DNA of 64,000 nucleotides from the NCBI RefSeq assembly GCF_030908405.1, contig NZ_CP133089.1, positions 124,001 through 188,000 on the forward strand, read 5' to 3'. Positions 42,535-50,692 of this stretch are shown here, in pieces (the first letter of the stretch is position 1; each line of letters begins with the position of its first letter). The notes beneath the pieces were generated by a model. The model saw only the letters and a list, made by a program, of their open reading frames with translations, did not search any database and was not told where the DNA came from. This stretch comes from Aminobacterium sp. MB27-C1. Its GTDB lineage: Bacteria; Synergistota; Synergistia; Synergistales; Aminobacteriaceae. Position numbers and translations under genes: made by a program.

Positions 42535-43920
42535 ATGGCAGATAGAATTAATGAAAGTATTTCTCAGTTCATTTTTGATCTCAAATACGAAGATATTCCC
42601 CCAGAAGTAACGTTCCACCTAAAAAATATTCTGCTTGATTCTTATGGATGTGGTCTGTTTGGTTCAGCAACACCGTGGATGAAAATCTACAAAGATGTAC
42701 TTTTGAAAATGACAGACAGACAAGAGGCCACAATTTGGGGAACGAATCAAAAGACATCCACTACGGCGGCTATGATGCTTAACGGTTCTGCCATCAATTC
42801 TTTTGAGCTTGATGATACTCATACAGATGGCATTATTCACGTTTCCACGGGAGTTTTGGGATGTATTACTGCTTTTGCAGAAAGTCTTGGAACTGTATCT
42901 GGAAAAGATTTTCTGACAGCCGCGGTATTAGCTTTTGAAATTGCTTGTCGTGTCGCGGCTCCTATCGGTACAGAGCTGGCACATCAGGGATTTAATAACA
43001 CCGGTACGTGTTGCCCATTCGGATCGGCTGCCGGAGTAGCTAAAATGTTGGGGCTGACTAAAGAACAGGTAATTCACGCTATGGGCATTACGGGAAACTG
43101 GTCGAGCGGTCTTCAGGCTGTTCAATTTGCGTCTATGGCAAAACGTATTGTGCCGTCGAAGTCTTCTGAAGGGGCCATTGTTGGTTGTCTTTTGGCCAAG
43201 GAAGGATTTACCGGCATAGAAGATGTTTTCGAGAATAAATTTGGTGGTTTCTATAATTGTTTCACCGATGATGTCTATAACATAGAACGAACGGCTGGTG
43301 AGCTTGGAGATCGTTGGGAGTTGCTTGGCATAGGTTTGAAGTTCTATTCAACGTGTCGCAGCAAGCATTCTACCATCGACACCCTTCGCAGATTCAGACA
43401 GGAACATCCGGAAGTTAAACCTGAAGATATTAAGAAAATAAGAGTGGGAACAACTTCGATTACCCATAAATATTCAGTTGATGCTGACGCCATTACCAGC
43501 GTTGTAGCAGCTCAATTGAGCCATCCCTATGTATGTGCTGTAACCATGCTTGAAGGAAATGCCTTTGTAGACCAGTTTACCGAAGAGAAAATTCGTAATA
43601 AAGAAATTCTTGATTTTGCCAAAAAAGTTGAAGTATACACCGATGAAGAGATAGAAAAGCTTCCACGAGCTCTTCGTTACACAGTAAATGTGGAAGTGGA
43701 ACTGAATAGCGGTCAAAAATATGCCATGAAAACAGAGTACCCAAAGGGACATCCGAAAAACCCGTTCACGAAAGATGAATTACTTTGGAAATTCAACTCT
43801 CTTGCGGGAAAAGTATTTACCGACGAAGAACGGCGCAAGAATATTGTTGAAGCCGTGCTTAACCTTGAAGAACTAGATAATATTCAGACACTCACAAGCC
43901 TTTTGAGAAAAGAGGCATAA
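42535..43920 (+). CDS. MmgE/PrpD family protein 3 with altered motif residues
   Basis: 461 residues. The family blocks are FELDDTHTDGIIHVS (D93, D94, H102) and QGFNNTGTCCPFG, where the usual H of GFHxTGT is N154, and the HP pair is HV. The rest (AKRIVPSKSSEGAIVG, KFYSTCRSKHSTIDTL) is intact. It may have another specificity or be a non-catalytic partner of proteins 1 or 2. GGAGGAG precedes the ATG; the next gene starts 2 bases after the stop. Confidence 0.82.
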   Translation: MADRINESISQFIFDLKYEDIPPEVTFHLKNILLDSYGCGLFGSATPWMKIYKDVLLKMTDRQEATIWGTNQKTSTTAAMMLNGSAINSFELDDTHTDGIIHVSTGVLGCITAFAESLGTVSGKDFLTAAVLAFEIACRVAAPIGTELAHQGFNNTGTCCPFGSAAGVAKMLGLTKEQVIHAMGITGNWSSGLQAVQFASMAKRIVPSKSSEGAIVGCLLAKEGFTGIEDVFENKFGGFYNCFTDDVYNIERTAGELGDRWELLGIGLKFYSTCRSKHSTIDTLRRFRQEHPEVKPEDIKKIRVGTTSITHKYSVDADAITSVVAAQLSHPYVCAVTMLEGNAFVDQFTEEKIRNKEILDFAKKVEVYTDEEIEKLPRALRYTVNVEVELNSGQKYAMKTEYPKGHPKNPFTKDELLWKFNSLAGKVFTDEERRKNIVEAVLNLEELDNIQTLTSLLRKEA

Positions 43921-43922
43921 GA

Positions 43923-45197
43923 ATGGCTCGCGGGAAGACCATTGTCGAGAAAATAATATCATCTCATTGCGGGCAGGATGTATATGCTGGGGATTTTGCC
44001 GTTGTCAATGTGGATTTGGCTATGGCCCATGACAGCACTGCTCCTTTGGCTATTCAAGCTTTTCGACAGTATGAAGAGCCTCGTGTTTGGGATGCTTCCC
44101 GTTTGGTTTTTGTACTCGATCATGCTGTTCCCAGCCCTAATGAGCAGGTGAGTCGCCTTCATTCGATGATTCGCGACTTTGCTCATGAGCAGAAAGCGCA
44201 TCTTTTCGAAGCAGGAGAAGGAATTTGTCATCAGTTGCTTGCAGAACAGGGTCTTGTGAGACCTTCAGATATTGTGGTGGGGTGTGATTCTCACACCTGT
44301 ACCTATGGAGCTTTGAATGCTCTTTCTTTTGGTATCGGTTCTACTGATATGAGTGGCGTGTTACTTACAGGTCAGCTTTGGCTGAAAGTTCCTGAAACAC
44401 TGAAGCTCATTTATGAGGGAAAGATGCAAAAGGGAGTAAGTGCCAAGGATGTAATGCTCTTTACTATTGGCAAGTTGAGATCTGACGGGGCTGATTATCT
44501 GGCCCTTTCTTTTACAGGTGAAGCCATAGAAAACATGGAGATCTGCGATCGTTTAACCATGTGCAATATGGCTATCGAATGCGGGGCGAAGGCTGGCATG
44601 ATGGAGTGTGATGATAAGACAAAAGCATATCTTTCTGGTCGGTCAAAAATGGAAATTTTACCTGTTTTTGACGACAAAGATGCCCTCTACCGTGATACTA
44701 TAACAATTAATATTAGTGCTTTAGAACCACAGATAGCCCTTCCCCATGCTGTGGATAATGTTTGCCCCGTAAAGAAAGTTGAAGGAACAGAGATCCAGCA
44801 GATTTTTATTGGTACATGCACCAATGGCAGGCTTGAAGATTTGCGAGCTGCGGCTTCGATTTTGCGCGATAAACATATTAGTTCGAGCTGTCGGCTCATT
44901 GTTGGTCCTGCATCTCGTGAGGTTTTGCGAGAGGCCATACGTGAAGGAACTATAGAAGTTTTACTTCAGGCGGGGGCTACTATTATTCCACCTGGCTGCG
45001 GACCTTGTCCAGGAACACATTTAGGGGTTCCTGGGGATGGCGAAAAGGTTCTTTCTACAGCCAATCGGAATTTTAAGGGACGTATGGGTAACAATAAAGC
45101 CTCTATCTATCTTGCTTCACCAATGACATGCGCAGCATCTGCTTTGAGGGGATGTATAAGTGATCCCCGGGAATTTCTCGAAATGGGGGATGCGTAA
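43923..45197 (+). CDS. Aconitase-superfamily hydratase, large subunit (LeuC/HacA/DmdA type)
   Basis: 424 residues with the [4Fe-4S] cysteines C299 in GTCTNGRLEDL and C359/C362 in PPGCGPCPGTHLG, plus VGCDSHTCTYGALNALSFGIGSTDM near residue 120. This is the two-subunit branch that includes isopropylmalate, homoaconitate, citramalate and dimethylmaleate hydratases. The setting, with a lyase and PrpD enzymes and no leu genes, argues for a catabolic hydratase rather than leucine synthesis. The stop overlaps the small-subunit start (TAATG). Confidence 0.87.
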   Translation: MARGKTIVEKIISSHCGQDVYAGDFAVVNVDLAMAHDSTAPLAIQAFRQYEEPRVWDASRLVFVLDHAVPSPNEQVSRLHSMIRDFAHEQKAHLFEAGEGICHQLLAEQGLVRPSDIVVGCDSHTCTYGALNALSFGIGSTDMSGVLLTGQLWLKVPETLKLIYEGKMQKGVSAKDVMLFTIGKLRSDGADYLALSFTGEAIENMEICDRLTMCNMAIECGAKAGMMECDDKTKAYLSGRSKMEILPVFDDKDALYRDTITINISALEPQIALPHAVDNVCPVKKVEGTEIQQIFIGTCTNGRLEDLRAAASILRDKHISSSCRLIVGPASREVLREAIREGTIEVLLQAGATIIPPGCGPCPGTHLGVPGDGEKVLSTANRNFKGRMGNNKASIYLASPMTCAASALRGCISDPREFLEMGDA

Positions 45198-45733
45198 TGA
45201 TTGAGGGACGTGCACACCTTTTTGGCGATAACATAAATACAGATTACATTATTGCCGGTAAATATACGAAAACCCTTGATTATTCCGTTTGGGTTAGTCA
45301 TCTCTTTGAAGACATTTCTCCGGGGTTTAGTCAGAAGGTGAAGCCTGGCGATTGTGTTGTTGCCGGTCGCAATTTTGGATGCGGTTCCTCGCGAGAACAG
45401 GCTGCTGTAGCTTTGAAATATGCCCAAGTCGGGGCAGTTTTGGCAAAATCTTTTGCCAGAATATTTTTTAGAAATGCTATCAATCTCGGAATTCCAGCAC
45501 TTATTTGTAATACTGATGAAATCCACGATGGAGATCAGTTGGAAATTGATTTAACCAACCAGAAAATTTATAACCTCACAACACATCAAATACTCACAAT
45601 TGAGCCACTTCCTGATGTAATGATCCAGATTCTTTCCGAAGGTGGGTTAACTCCCTACTTGAAAAAATTCAAGACATTTAAAAAAGCCCCAGGTAAAGGA
45701 GGGACGCGCATAACGAAAATAGTCGTAATGTAG
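45197..45733 (+). CDS. Aconitase-superfamily hydratase, small subunit (LeuD/HacB/DmdB type)
   Basis: 178 residues with GDNINTDYIIAGKYT and VVAGRNFGCGSSREQAAVALKYA, typical of the swivel domain. The substrate-recognition loop reads KYTKTLDY where the isopropylmalate enzyme has a YLRM-type loop, so the substrate is probably not isopropylmalate. It pairs with the preceding large subunit. Dimethylmalate or a methyl-tricarboxylate would fit the downstream lyase. Confidence 0.85.
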   Translation: MIEGRAHLFGDNINTDYIIAGKYTKTLDYSVWVSHLFEDISPGFSQKVKPGDCVVAGRNFGCGSSREQAAVALKYAQVGAVLAKSFARIFFRNAINLGIPALICNTDEIHDGDQLEIDLTNQKIYNLTTHQILTIEPLPDVMIQILSEGGLTPYLKKFKTFKKAPGKGGTRITKIVVM

Positions 45734-45777
45734 AAATAACTGAAGATACTTCTGTAGAGAGAAAAGGGGGAAACACA

Positions 45778-46800
45778 ATGCAGAAACATAGAAAGTGGTT
45801 ATTTGTTACATGTCTGCTGGTGATCTTTTCTTTAGGAATTGCAGGAGCAGGTTATTCACAGGAGACCAGTTTGAATATGGGCAGCACCTCATCATCTTCT
45901 GGCGTATATGCATGGTGTGTGGCCGCTGCCAATGTTATCAATAAGGCAGATGCGGGGTTAAATGTTACTGTTGTTGAAAGCGGAGCTGGAATTGATAACC
46001 TTAAGAAAGTTCGTGACGGTGTTTTTGATTTTGCTCTTTGTATCGATTTGCCTTCTACACTTCAGCTTTATGAAGGCACAGGCACTTTTAAGGGAGAGAA
46101 ACCCTACACAGATGTGCGCTGGCTCTTTTTAAGAAATGTTTTTGCCGATCGGCTTTACGTGCGTAAAGATGCCAATATCAAAACTTTCGCAGATCTTGCC
46201 GGTAAAAGATTTTGCCCAGGCATTCCTGGTTCAGCTTCAGCTTCGTATGTAATGCAATATAACGATATTTTGGGAACTGGCATCAAATTGATGCCCATGG
46301 CCTACGGAGATGCTGTAAATGCCCTTAAAGAAGGGCGTATTGTTGGGCTTCAGAAATCAAGCGGGCTTAACTCGATGGATGCCTCTCTTATAGAAGTGAA
46401 TATATCTACCCCTCTCGCTGTTATTGGCTACTCCGAAGAAGATGTGAAAAAGATTCGTGAAGACATTCCAAGCATGAGTTTCATGACCACTAAAAAAGGA
46501 ACAATTTCTCAACTTCCAGATATCGGACCGATCTGGGAAGAGTGCCCCATAGCTGGAGCAGTTGCCAGTACTCGTATGTCTGAAGAAGTGGCATATAACC
46601 TCATTAAGGCATATATGGAAGGAATCGAAGAGGTCGCAGCCGCTTACGCTCCCATAAAAGGATGGGATCCTGTTGCAGATTACTTTAAATTCGCATCAGA
46701 AGATGCTTTCATTCCAGCCCATCCAGGGTTGATTCGTTATGCGAAAGAAAAAGGGATAGAGGTTCCTGAATACTTTATTCCACCTGAGTATAAAAAATAG
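45778..46800 (+). CDS. TAXI family TRAP transporter solute-binding protein
   Basis: 340 residues with an N-terminal signal peptide (basic start MQKHRK, hydrophobic core LFVTCLLVIFSLGIAGAGYS) and the TAXI-type start LNMGSTSSSSGVYAWCVAAANVINK, followed by DLAGKRFCPGIPGSASASYV. It binds a ligand in the periplasm and hands it to the fused permease encoded next. TAXI systems carry di- and tricarboxylates and glutamate. The context points to the acid degraded by this operon. Confidence 0.85.
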   Translation: MQKHRKWLFVTCLLVIFSLGIAGAGYSQETSLNMGSTSSSSGVYAWCVAAANVINKADAGLNVTVVESGAGIDNLKKVRDGVFDFALCIDLPSTLQLYEGTGTFKGEKPYTDVRWLFLRNVFADRLYVRKDANIKTFADLAGKRFCPGIPGSASASYVMQYNDILGTGIKLMPMAYGDAVNALKEGRIVGLQKSSGLNSMDASLIEVNISTPLAVIGYSEEDVKKIREDIPSMSFMTTKKGTISQLPDIGPIWEECPIAGAVASTRMSEEVAYNLIKAYMEGIEEVAAAYAPIKGWDPVADYFKFASEDAFIPAHPGLIRYAKEKGIEVPEYFIPPEYKK

Positions 46801-46814
46801 GTCGTATAAAGCGT

Positions 46815-46838
46815 GGAGGTGGAGATTCCTTCACCTCC
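46815..46838 (+). other. Hairpin between the TAXI binding-protein gene and the permease gene
   Basis: GGAGGTG (46815-46821) and CACCTCC (46832-46838) flank a 10-base loop in the 79-base gap. No T-run follows. It may protect the upstream mRNA and favour high levels of binding protein over permease. Confidence 0.45.
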
Positions 46839-46879
46839 TGCACCCTCGATATATAACATAAGAAGAGGGGGGAGAGAGG

Positions 46880-48811
46880 GTGAACGTACAGAATTTCTTT
46901 AAGAAGCATATAGGCAGCATTTTATTTTGGAGCGGCATTGTCTTTTCTTTAACACAACTTATCGTTCCTATCTATTTTCAACATTTACTTGATATTCAAG
47001 TTCGGGCTCTTCACGTAGCGTTAGGTGTTTCTATTGCATTGCTGAACTTTCCCTTTCGAAAAAAGGGTGACGATAGCGAGCGTTCCTACGTTTGGGATAT
47101 CTTTCTTATCGTTGTTATTGTTGTTGCGTGCGTCAATATTGTTTTGAAAGCGCTTGATGTATATATGAACCCCGGAGGGGCTACTTCTCTTGATCTGCTT
47201 TTGGGAACAGCTCTTATGGTTATAGTTCTTGAAGCGGCTCGTCGCACTGTTGGTGCTGCTATACCCATACTTGTTGCCCTTCTGTTTAGCTATATCTATG
47301 TGGCTCCTTATTTAGGCGGTTTATGGAAGATTCGAGGCTTATCTTTTGAGTTTGTCATGAATTCTATATATTATTCTCCCCTTGGTTTGTTTGGTAGTGT
47401 AACAGGCATGTCTGCTACCTTTATTGCAATGTTTATTATCTTCGGTTCTCTTCTTTCTGCTACCGGAGGAGGAAAGACATTCATTGATTTAGCGCTGGCT
47501 CTTACTGGCCGTTTCGTTGGTGGCCCGGCAAAAGCAGCCGTTATTTCAAGTGCTCTCTTTGGCAGTATTTCAGGAAGTTCGGTTGCTAATGTTATGGTAA
47601 CGGGCAGCTATACCATTCCCCTAATGAAACGACTCGGATATCGTCCAGAATTTGCCGGAGCCGTTGAAGCTATTGCCTCTACAGGAGGCGGAATTACACC
47701 TCCTATTATGAGTATTACGGCTTTTATGATGGCCGAGTTCTTAAATATTTCGTATTTGAATATTATCGGCTACGCCCTTTTACCCTGTTTGCTTTTTTAT
47801 ACAGGTGTTTTGAGTGGCGTACATTTCCAGACGAAACGGAGAGGACTGGCCTCGGTTCCAGAGGATGAAATTCCACGTTGGAAAGAAATTCTGACTTTTG
47901 AGCGAATGGCAGGATTGCTTATTCCGACGGCACTCCTTCTATACCTCATCGCCACAGGACAACCTCTTTTGAAAGCGGGATTTTATGCCTGTATTTCATC
48001 TATTGTTGTTTTGATTATCAGCGATGCTTTAAAGAAAAAAATCAAAGAAACGCCCCAAAAAATACTGTCAGCTCTCAGTGAGGCAGGTTCTGACGTTGCC
48101 CGTATCGCTCCCATTCTTATTTCAGTGAGTATGCTTGTGAATCTTATTGGAATAACTGGAATCGCTCCTAAAATAAGTGGCCTGATTCTTGATTATGGAG
48201 GGTCTAATCTTTTTATAGCGTTGCTTGTCGCTACTATCGTGCCCTTTCTTCTAGGAACCTCCCTCCCTGTTGTGCCCACTTACGTTCTCTCTGTTTCCAT
48301 TCTCGTTCCTCCTCTCTTGAAGATAGGCATTGATCAGGTTGCAGCGCACCTTTTCTTTATCTATTGGGCCATTCTTGGAGGCGTAACTCCGCCTACATGT
48401 ACAGCAGCAGTTGCCGCATCAAGTATTTCTAAGGGGAATTGGGTAAAAACAGGTTTTAATGCCGTAAAACTCGGGGCTGTTGCCTTTATATTGCCATACT
48501 TCTTTGCTTTAAACCCCTCTCTTGTCGGAAGAGGAACGTCTCTCTCTATTTTGAGTCACGGTTTAACTGGGTTTATCGGGGCAATTTCCATAGCTTACGG
48601 GTTCTTTGGTTTTGGAAATAGCATTATGGCGAAGATCAGCCGAGTGCTCTTTTTTGTCAGTGGAATATTACTTCTTTTCCCTGACGTGAAGCTTTCTGTG
48701 ATTGGAATAGTCGGTGTATGCGTTGCTTTCTTCTGGAATAGACTGATTCTTAAAAGAGAACGCCTTAATTTTAATGGAGGGGTAAGAGTTGAAAAAAACA
48801 ACGAAGCTTAA
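46880..48811 (+). CDS. TRAP transporter fused permease (DctQ-DctM)
   Basis: 643 residues with about 18 membrane helices: a short DctQ-like N-terminal part and a long DctM part containing GSISGSSVANVMVTGSYTIPLMKRLGY and GGVTPPTCTAAVAASSI. It is the membrane partner of the TAXI protein, driving uptake with an ion gradient. The start is a GTG at 46880 behind GGGGGGAGAGAG. Its end overlaps the lyase gene by 23 bases, so transport and cleavage are coupled. Confidence 0.88.
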   Translation: MNVQNFFKKHIGSILFWSGIVFSLTQLIVPIYFQHLLDIQVRALHVALGVSIALLNFPFRKKGDDSERSYVWDIFLIVVIVVACVNIVLKALDVYMNPGGATSLDLLLGTALMVIVLEAARRTVGAAIPILVALLFSYIYVAPYLGGLWKIRGLSFEFVMNSIYYSPLGLFGSVTGMSATFIAMFIIFGSLLSATGGGKTFIDLALALTGRFVGGPAKAAVISSALFGSISGSSVANVMVTGSYTIPLMKRLGYRPEFAGAVEAIASTGGGITPPIMSITAFMMAEFLNISYLNIIGYALLPCLLFYTGVLSGVHFQTKRRGLASVPEDEIPRWKEILTFERMAGLLIPTALLLYLIATGQPLLKAGFYACISSIVVLIISDALKKKIKETPQKILSALSEAGSDVARIAPILISVSMLVNLIGITGIAPKISGLILDYGGSNLFIALLVATIVPFLLGTSLPVVPTYVLSVSILVPPLLKIGIDQVAAHLFFIYWAILGGVTPPTCTAAVAASSISKGNWVKTGFNAVKLGAVAFILPYFFALNPSLVGRGTSLSILSHGLTGFIGAISIAYGFFGFGNSIMAKISRVLFFVSGILLLFPDVKLSVIGIVGVCVAFFWNRLILKRERLNFNGGVRVEKNNEA

Positions 48812-49661
48812 ACATATGATTCTTGAGCGTCGTGCCCTTGTTTGCCCTGGAGCACACGATGCCCTTTCTGCAAAACTTATTGAAAGAGCGGGGTTTGAAG
48901 CTCTTCAGGTGAGTGGCTTTGGATTATCGGCAACATGGTTAGGGTTGCCAGATATGGCTTTTCTTTCCTTTGGAGAGATGTTGCAATTTACGAGGAATAT
49001 AGTTAACGCTGTTGAGATTCCAGTTATGGCCGATGCAGACACAGGATTTGGAAGCAGTATTAATGCCATGCATGTAACAAAGGAACTTATCCGGATCGGT
49101 GCTGCCGGCATGAACATTGAAGATCAACTTTTCCCTAAACGATGTGGCCATTTAGAGGGAAAACAAATTATTCCCATGGAAGAGATGGTTATAAAGCTGA
49201 AAGCTTGCGTGAAAGCTCGGAATGAACTTGATTCTGACTTCGTGATCAATGCTCGTACAGATGCTATTGCAGTTACCGGCATAGATGATGCCATCAACAG
49301 AGCTAATGCTTATGCGGATGCAGGGGCAGATTTGATATTTGTCGAAGCGCCTCAATCGAAAGAAGATATTTTGCGAATAATAAAAGAGGTAAAGGCTCCT
49401 ATTAGTGTCAATTTGTTTGATGCAGTGAGTGGAGGTAAAACGCCGCTTATCCCAATCGAAACGTTGAAAGAGATGGGTGTGGGGCGTGTAAGTATTCCAG
49501 TAGGGCCGTTGTTTGGCGCCATGAAAGGAATGCAAGCATATCTTGAAGCGATAGCAGGAGGAAAGTTGGCTGAAGGTAGAGATGATTTAGTAGTTCCTTT
49601 CGGGGAGTTTAAAGATGTAGTTGGTTTTAACTTTTTCAGGCAGTTAGAGAAAGATATCTAG
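48789..49661 (+). CDS. Isocitrate lyase/PEP mutase family C-C lyase (methylisocitrate or dimethylmalate lyase type)
   Basis: 290 residues with the metal site DADTGFG (residues about 78-84), the catalytic KRCGH (Cys119) and NARTDA (about 153-158). The KRCGH loop separates true lyases from PEP mutase and oxaloacetate decarboxylase relatives. Known lyases of this size split methylisocitrate to pyruvate and succinate, or dimethylmalate to pyruvate and propionate. The start is a TTG at 48789 behind GGAGGGG, overlapping the permease gene. It is the terminal enzyme of the operon. Confidence 0.85.
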   Translation: MKKTTKLKHMILERRALVCPGAHDALSAKLIERAGFEALQVSGFGLSATWLGLPDMAFLSFGEMLQFTRNIVNAVEIPVMADADTGFGSSINAMHVTKELIRIGAAGMNIEDQLFPKRCGHLEGKQIIPMEEMVIKLKACVKARNELDSDFVINARTDAIAVTGIDDAINRANAYADAGADLIFVEAPQSKEDILRIIKEVKAPISVNLFDAVSGGKTPLIPIETLKEMGVGRVSIPVGPLFGAMKGMQAYLEAIAGGKLAEGRDDLVVPFGEFKDVVGFNFFRQLEKDI

Positions 49662-49687
49662 CCTATAAAAGTTGACGTAGAGAAACT

Positions 49688-49733
49688 AAGCTACTGGAAA
49701 TGCTGATTAGTTCAGCTTCCCAGTAGCTTTTTT
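49688..49733 (+). terminator. Terminator of the carboxylate operon
   Basis: AAGCTACTGG (49688-49697) and CCAGTAGCTT (49720-49729) form a perfect 10-bp outer stem with a long loop, then a T-run. Confidence 0.72.
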
Positions 49734-49761
49734 AGTGTGTTAAAAGTTTGCCTTGGATTTA

Positions 49762-49798
49762 TACCCTTGACAAAAAGAAATCTTTGGGTGTACCCTTG
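49762..49798. promoter_or_regulatory. Promoter region of the IclR gene with direct repeats
   Basis: TACCCTTG occurs at 49762-49769 and 49791-49798, 29 bases apart. The first copy runs into a perfect TTGACA (49767-49772). GGGT-GT-ACCC at 49786-49795 is a short inverted repeat at the -10 position. These may be operator elements for the IclR protein. Confidence 0.4.
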
Positions 49799-49853
49799 TC
49801 TTGTACCACTGAATGGACATGCGTTTCTCTGAGCGGAACCAGGAGGTGAGAAA

Positions 49854-50609
49854 ATGGCAGAAAATAGTTTGCAATTAGTTGATAGAGTAGTTTCAATAAT
49901 GGGTTTTCTTTCTGAAAAACAAGAGGCTATTGGAGTTTCTGAAATAGCCCGTTCGGTGGAGTTATCGAAAGCGACAGTTCATAGAATTTTGAATACTCTA
50001 TTAGGTTATAGTCTCGTTCTCAAGAACGAGCGTGGCCAATATCAAATAGGTCCTGGAGTTCTTCTTTGGGCTAATTCTTATAGAAAACGTTCTGGCTTAT
50101 CAGCAGTAAGTGCTCCCTTCTTAAAAGAATTATTAGCTTTTACAGAAGAGACGATTCATCTTTTTATATTCGAAAATGGAGAAGGCTATTATCTCGAAAG
50201 AGTTGAAAGTCCTCAGCCTCTCATCACCCGTTCAGCAGTAGGGTCCAAATTACCACTTCACAGTTCATCCGCTGGGAAAGCTATCTTAGCTGCTCTTCCT
50301 TTAGATGTTTTTAACGAGTTTATGGAAAAAATAGAATTTACTCCCCGTACTCCCAACAGCATAACTGACAAAGAGGTCTTGCGCGATCAGATTGCTAAAT
50401 GGAGAAAGCTTGGCTATAGCGAAGAAATAGAAGAAAACGAGCCGGGAATTCGTTGTGTAGGGTCTGCTATCTGTGATTCTAAGGGCTATCCCATAGGTGC
50501 TATAAGCGTATCTGCTCCAGCATTCCGTTTTGATGACGAAAAATCAGCGTTAGTTGGAAGAAAACTTCGTGAAGTAACTGCGGCAATATCGGCGAAGTTT
50601 GGGGCGTAA
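49854..50609 (+). CDS. IclR family transcriptional regulator
   Basis: 251 residues: an N-terminal winged helix (ISEIARSVELSKATVHRILNTLLGYSLVLKN with slight variation, residues about 25-55) and a C-terminal effector domain with LPLHSSSAGKAILAALP and EENEPGIRCVGSAICDSKGYPIGAISVSAP. IclR proteins respond to small carboxylic or aromatic acids. It is 83 bases upstream of the glycyl-radical operon, with a 19-bp palindrome in the gap, so it most likely controls that operon. AGGAGG precedes the ATG. Confidence 0.9.
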   Translation: MAENSLQLVDRVVSIMGFLSEKQEAIGVSEIARSVELSKATVHRILNTLLGYSLVLKNERGQYQIGPGVLLWANSYRKRSGLSAVSAPFLKELLAFTEETIHLFIFENGEGYYLERVESPQPLITRSAVGSKLPLHSSSAGKAILAALPLDVFNEFMEKIEFTPRTPNSITDKEVLRDQIAKWRKLGYSEEIEENEPGIRCVGSAICDSKGYPIGAISVSAPAFRFDDEKSALVGRKLREVTAAISAKFGA

Positions 50610-50622
50610 ATAAAGGTAGTTT

Positions 50623-50641
50623 TTAATGGTCAGACCATTAA
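50623..50641. promoter_or_regulatory. 19-bp perfect palindrome, candidate IclR operator
   Basis: TTAATGGTC, A, GACCATTAA is perfectly symmetrical. A partial copy (ATTGGTC followed by TATTAAT) lies at 50647-50660. It is placed in front of the glycyl-radical operon where no good -35 box is seen, consistent with an activator site, though repression is possible. Confidence 0.6.
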
Positions 50642-50692
50642 CTTTTATTGGTCTATTAATCGTTACATTTTAAAACAGGAGGTGCGTTTTTT

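Noticed and set aside
43923-45733. Leucine biosynthesis leuCD
   Set aside because: No leuA, leuB or ilv genes nearby, the small-subunit loop is not YLRM-like, and the operon carries a transporter and a C-C lyase.
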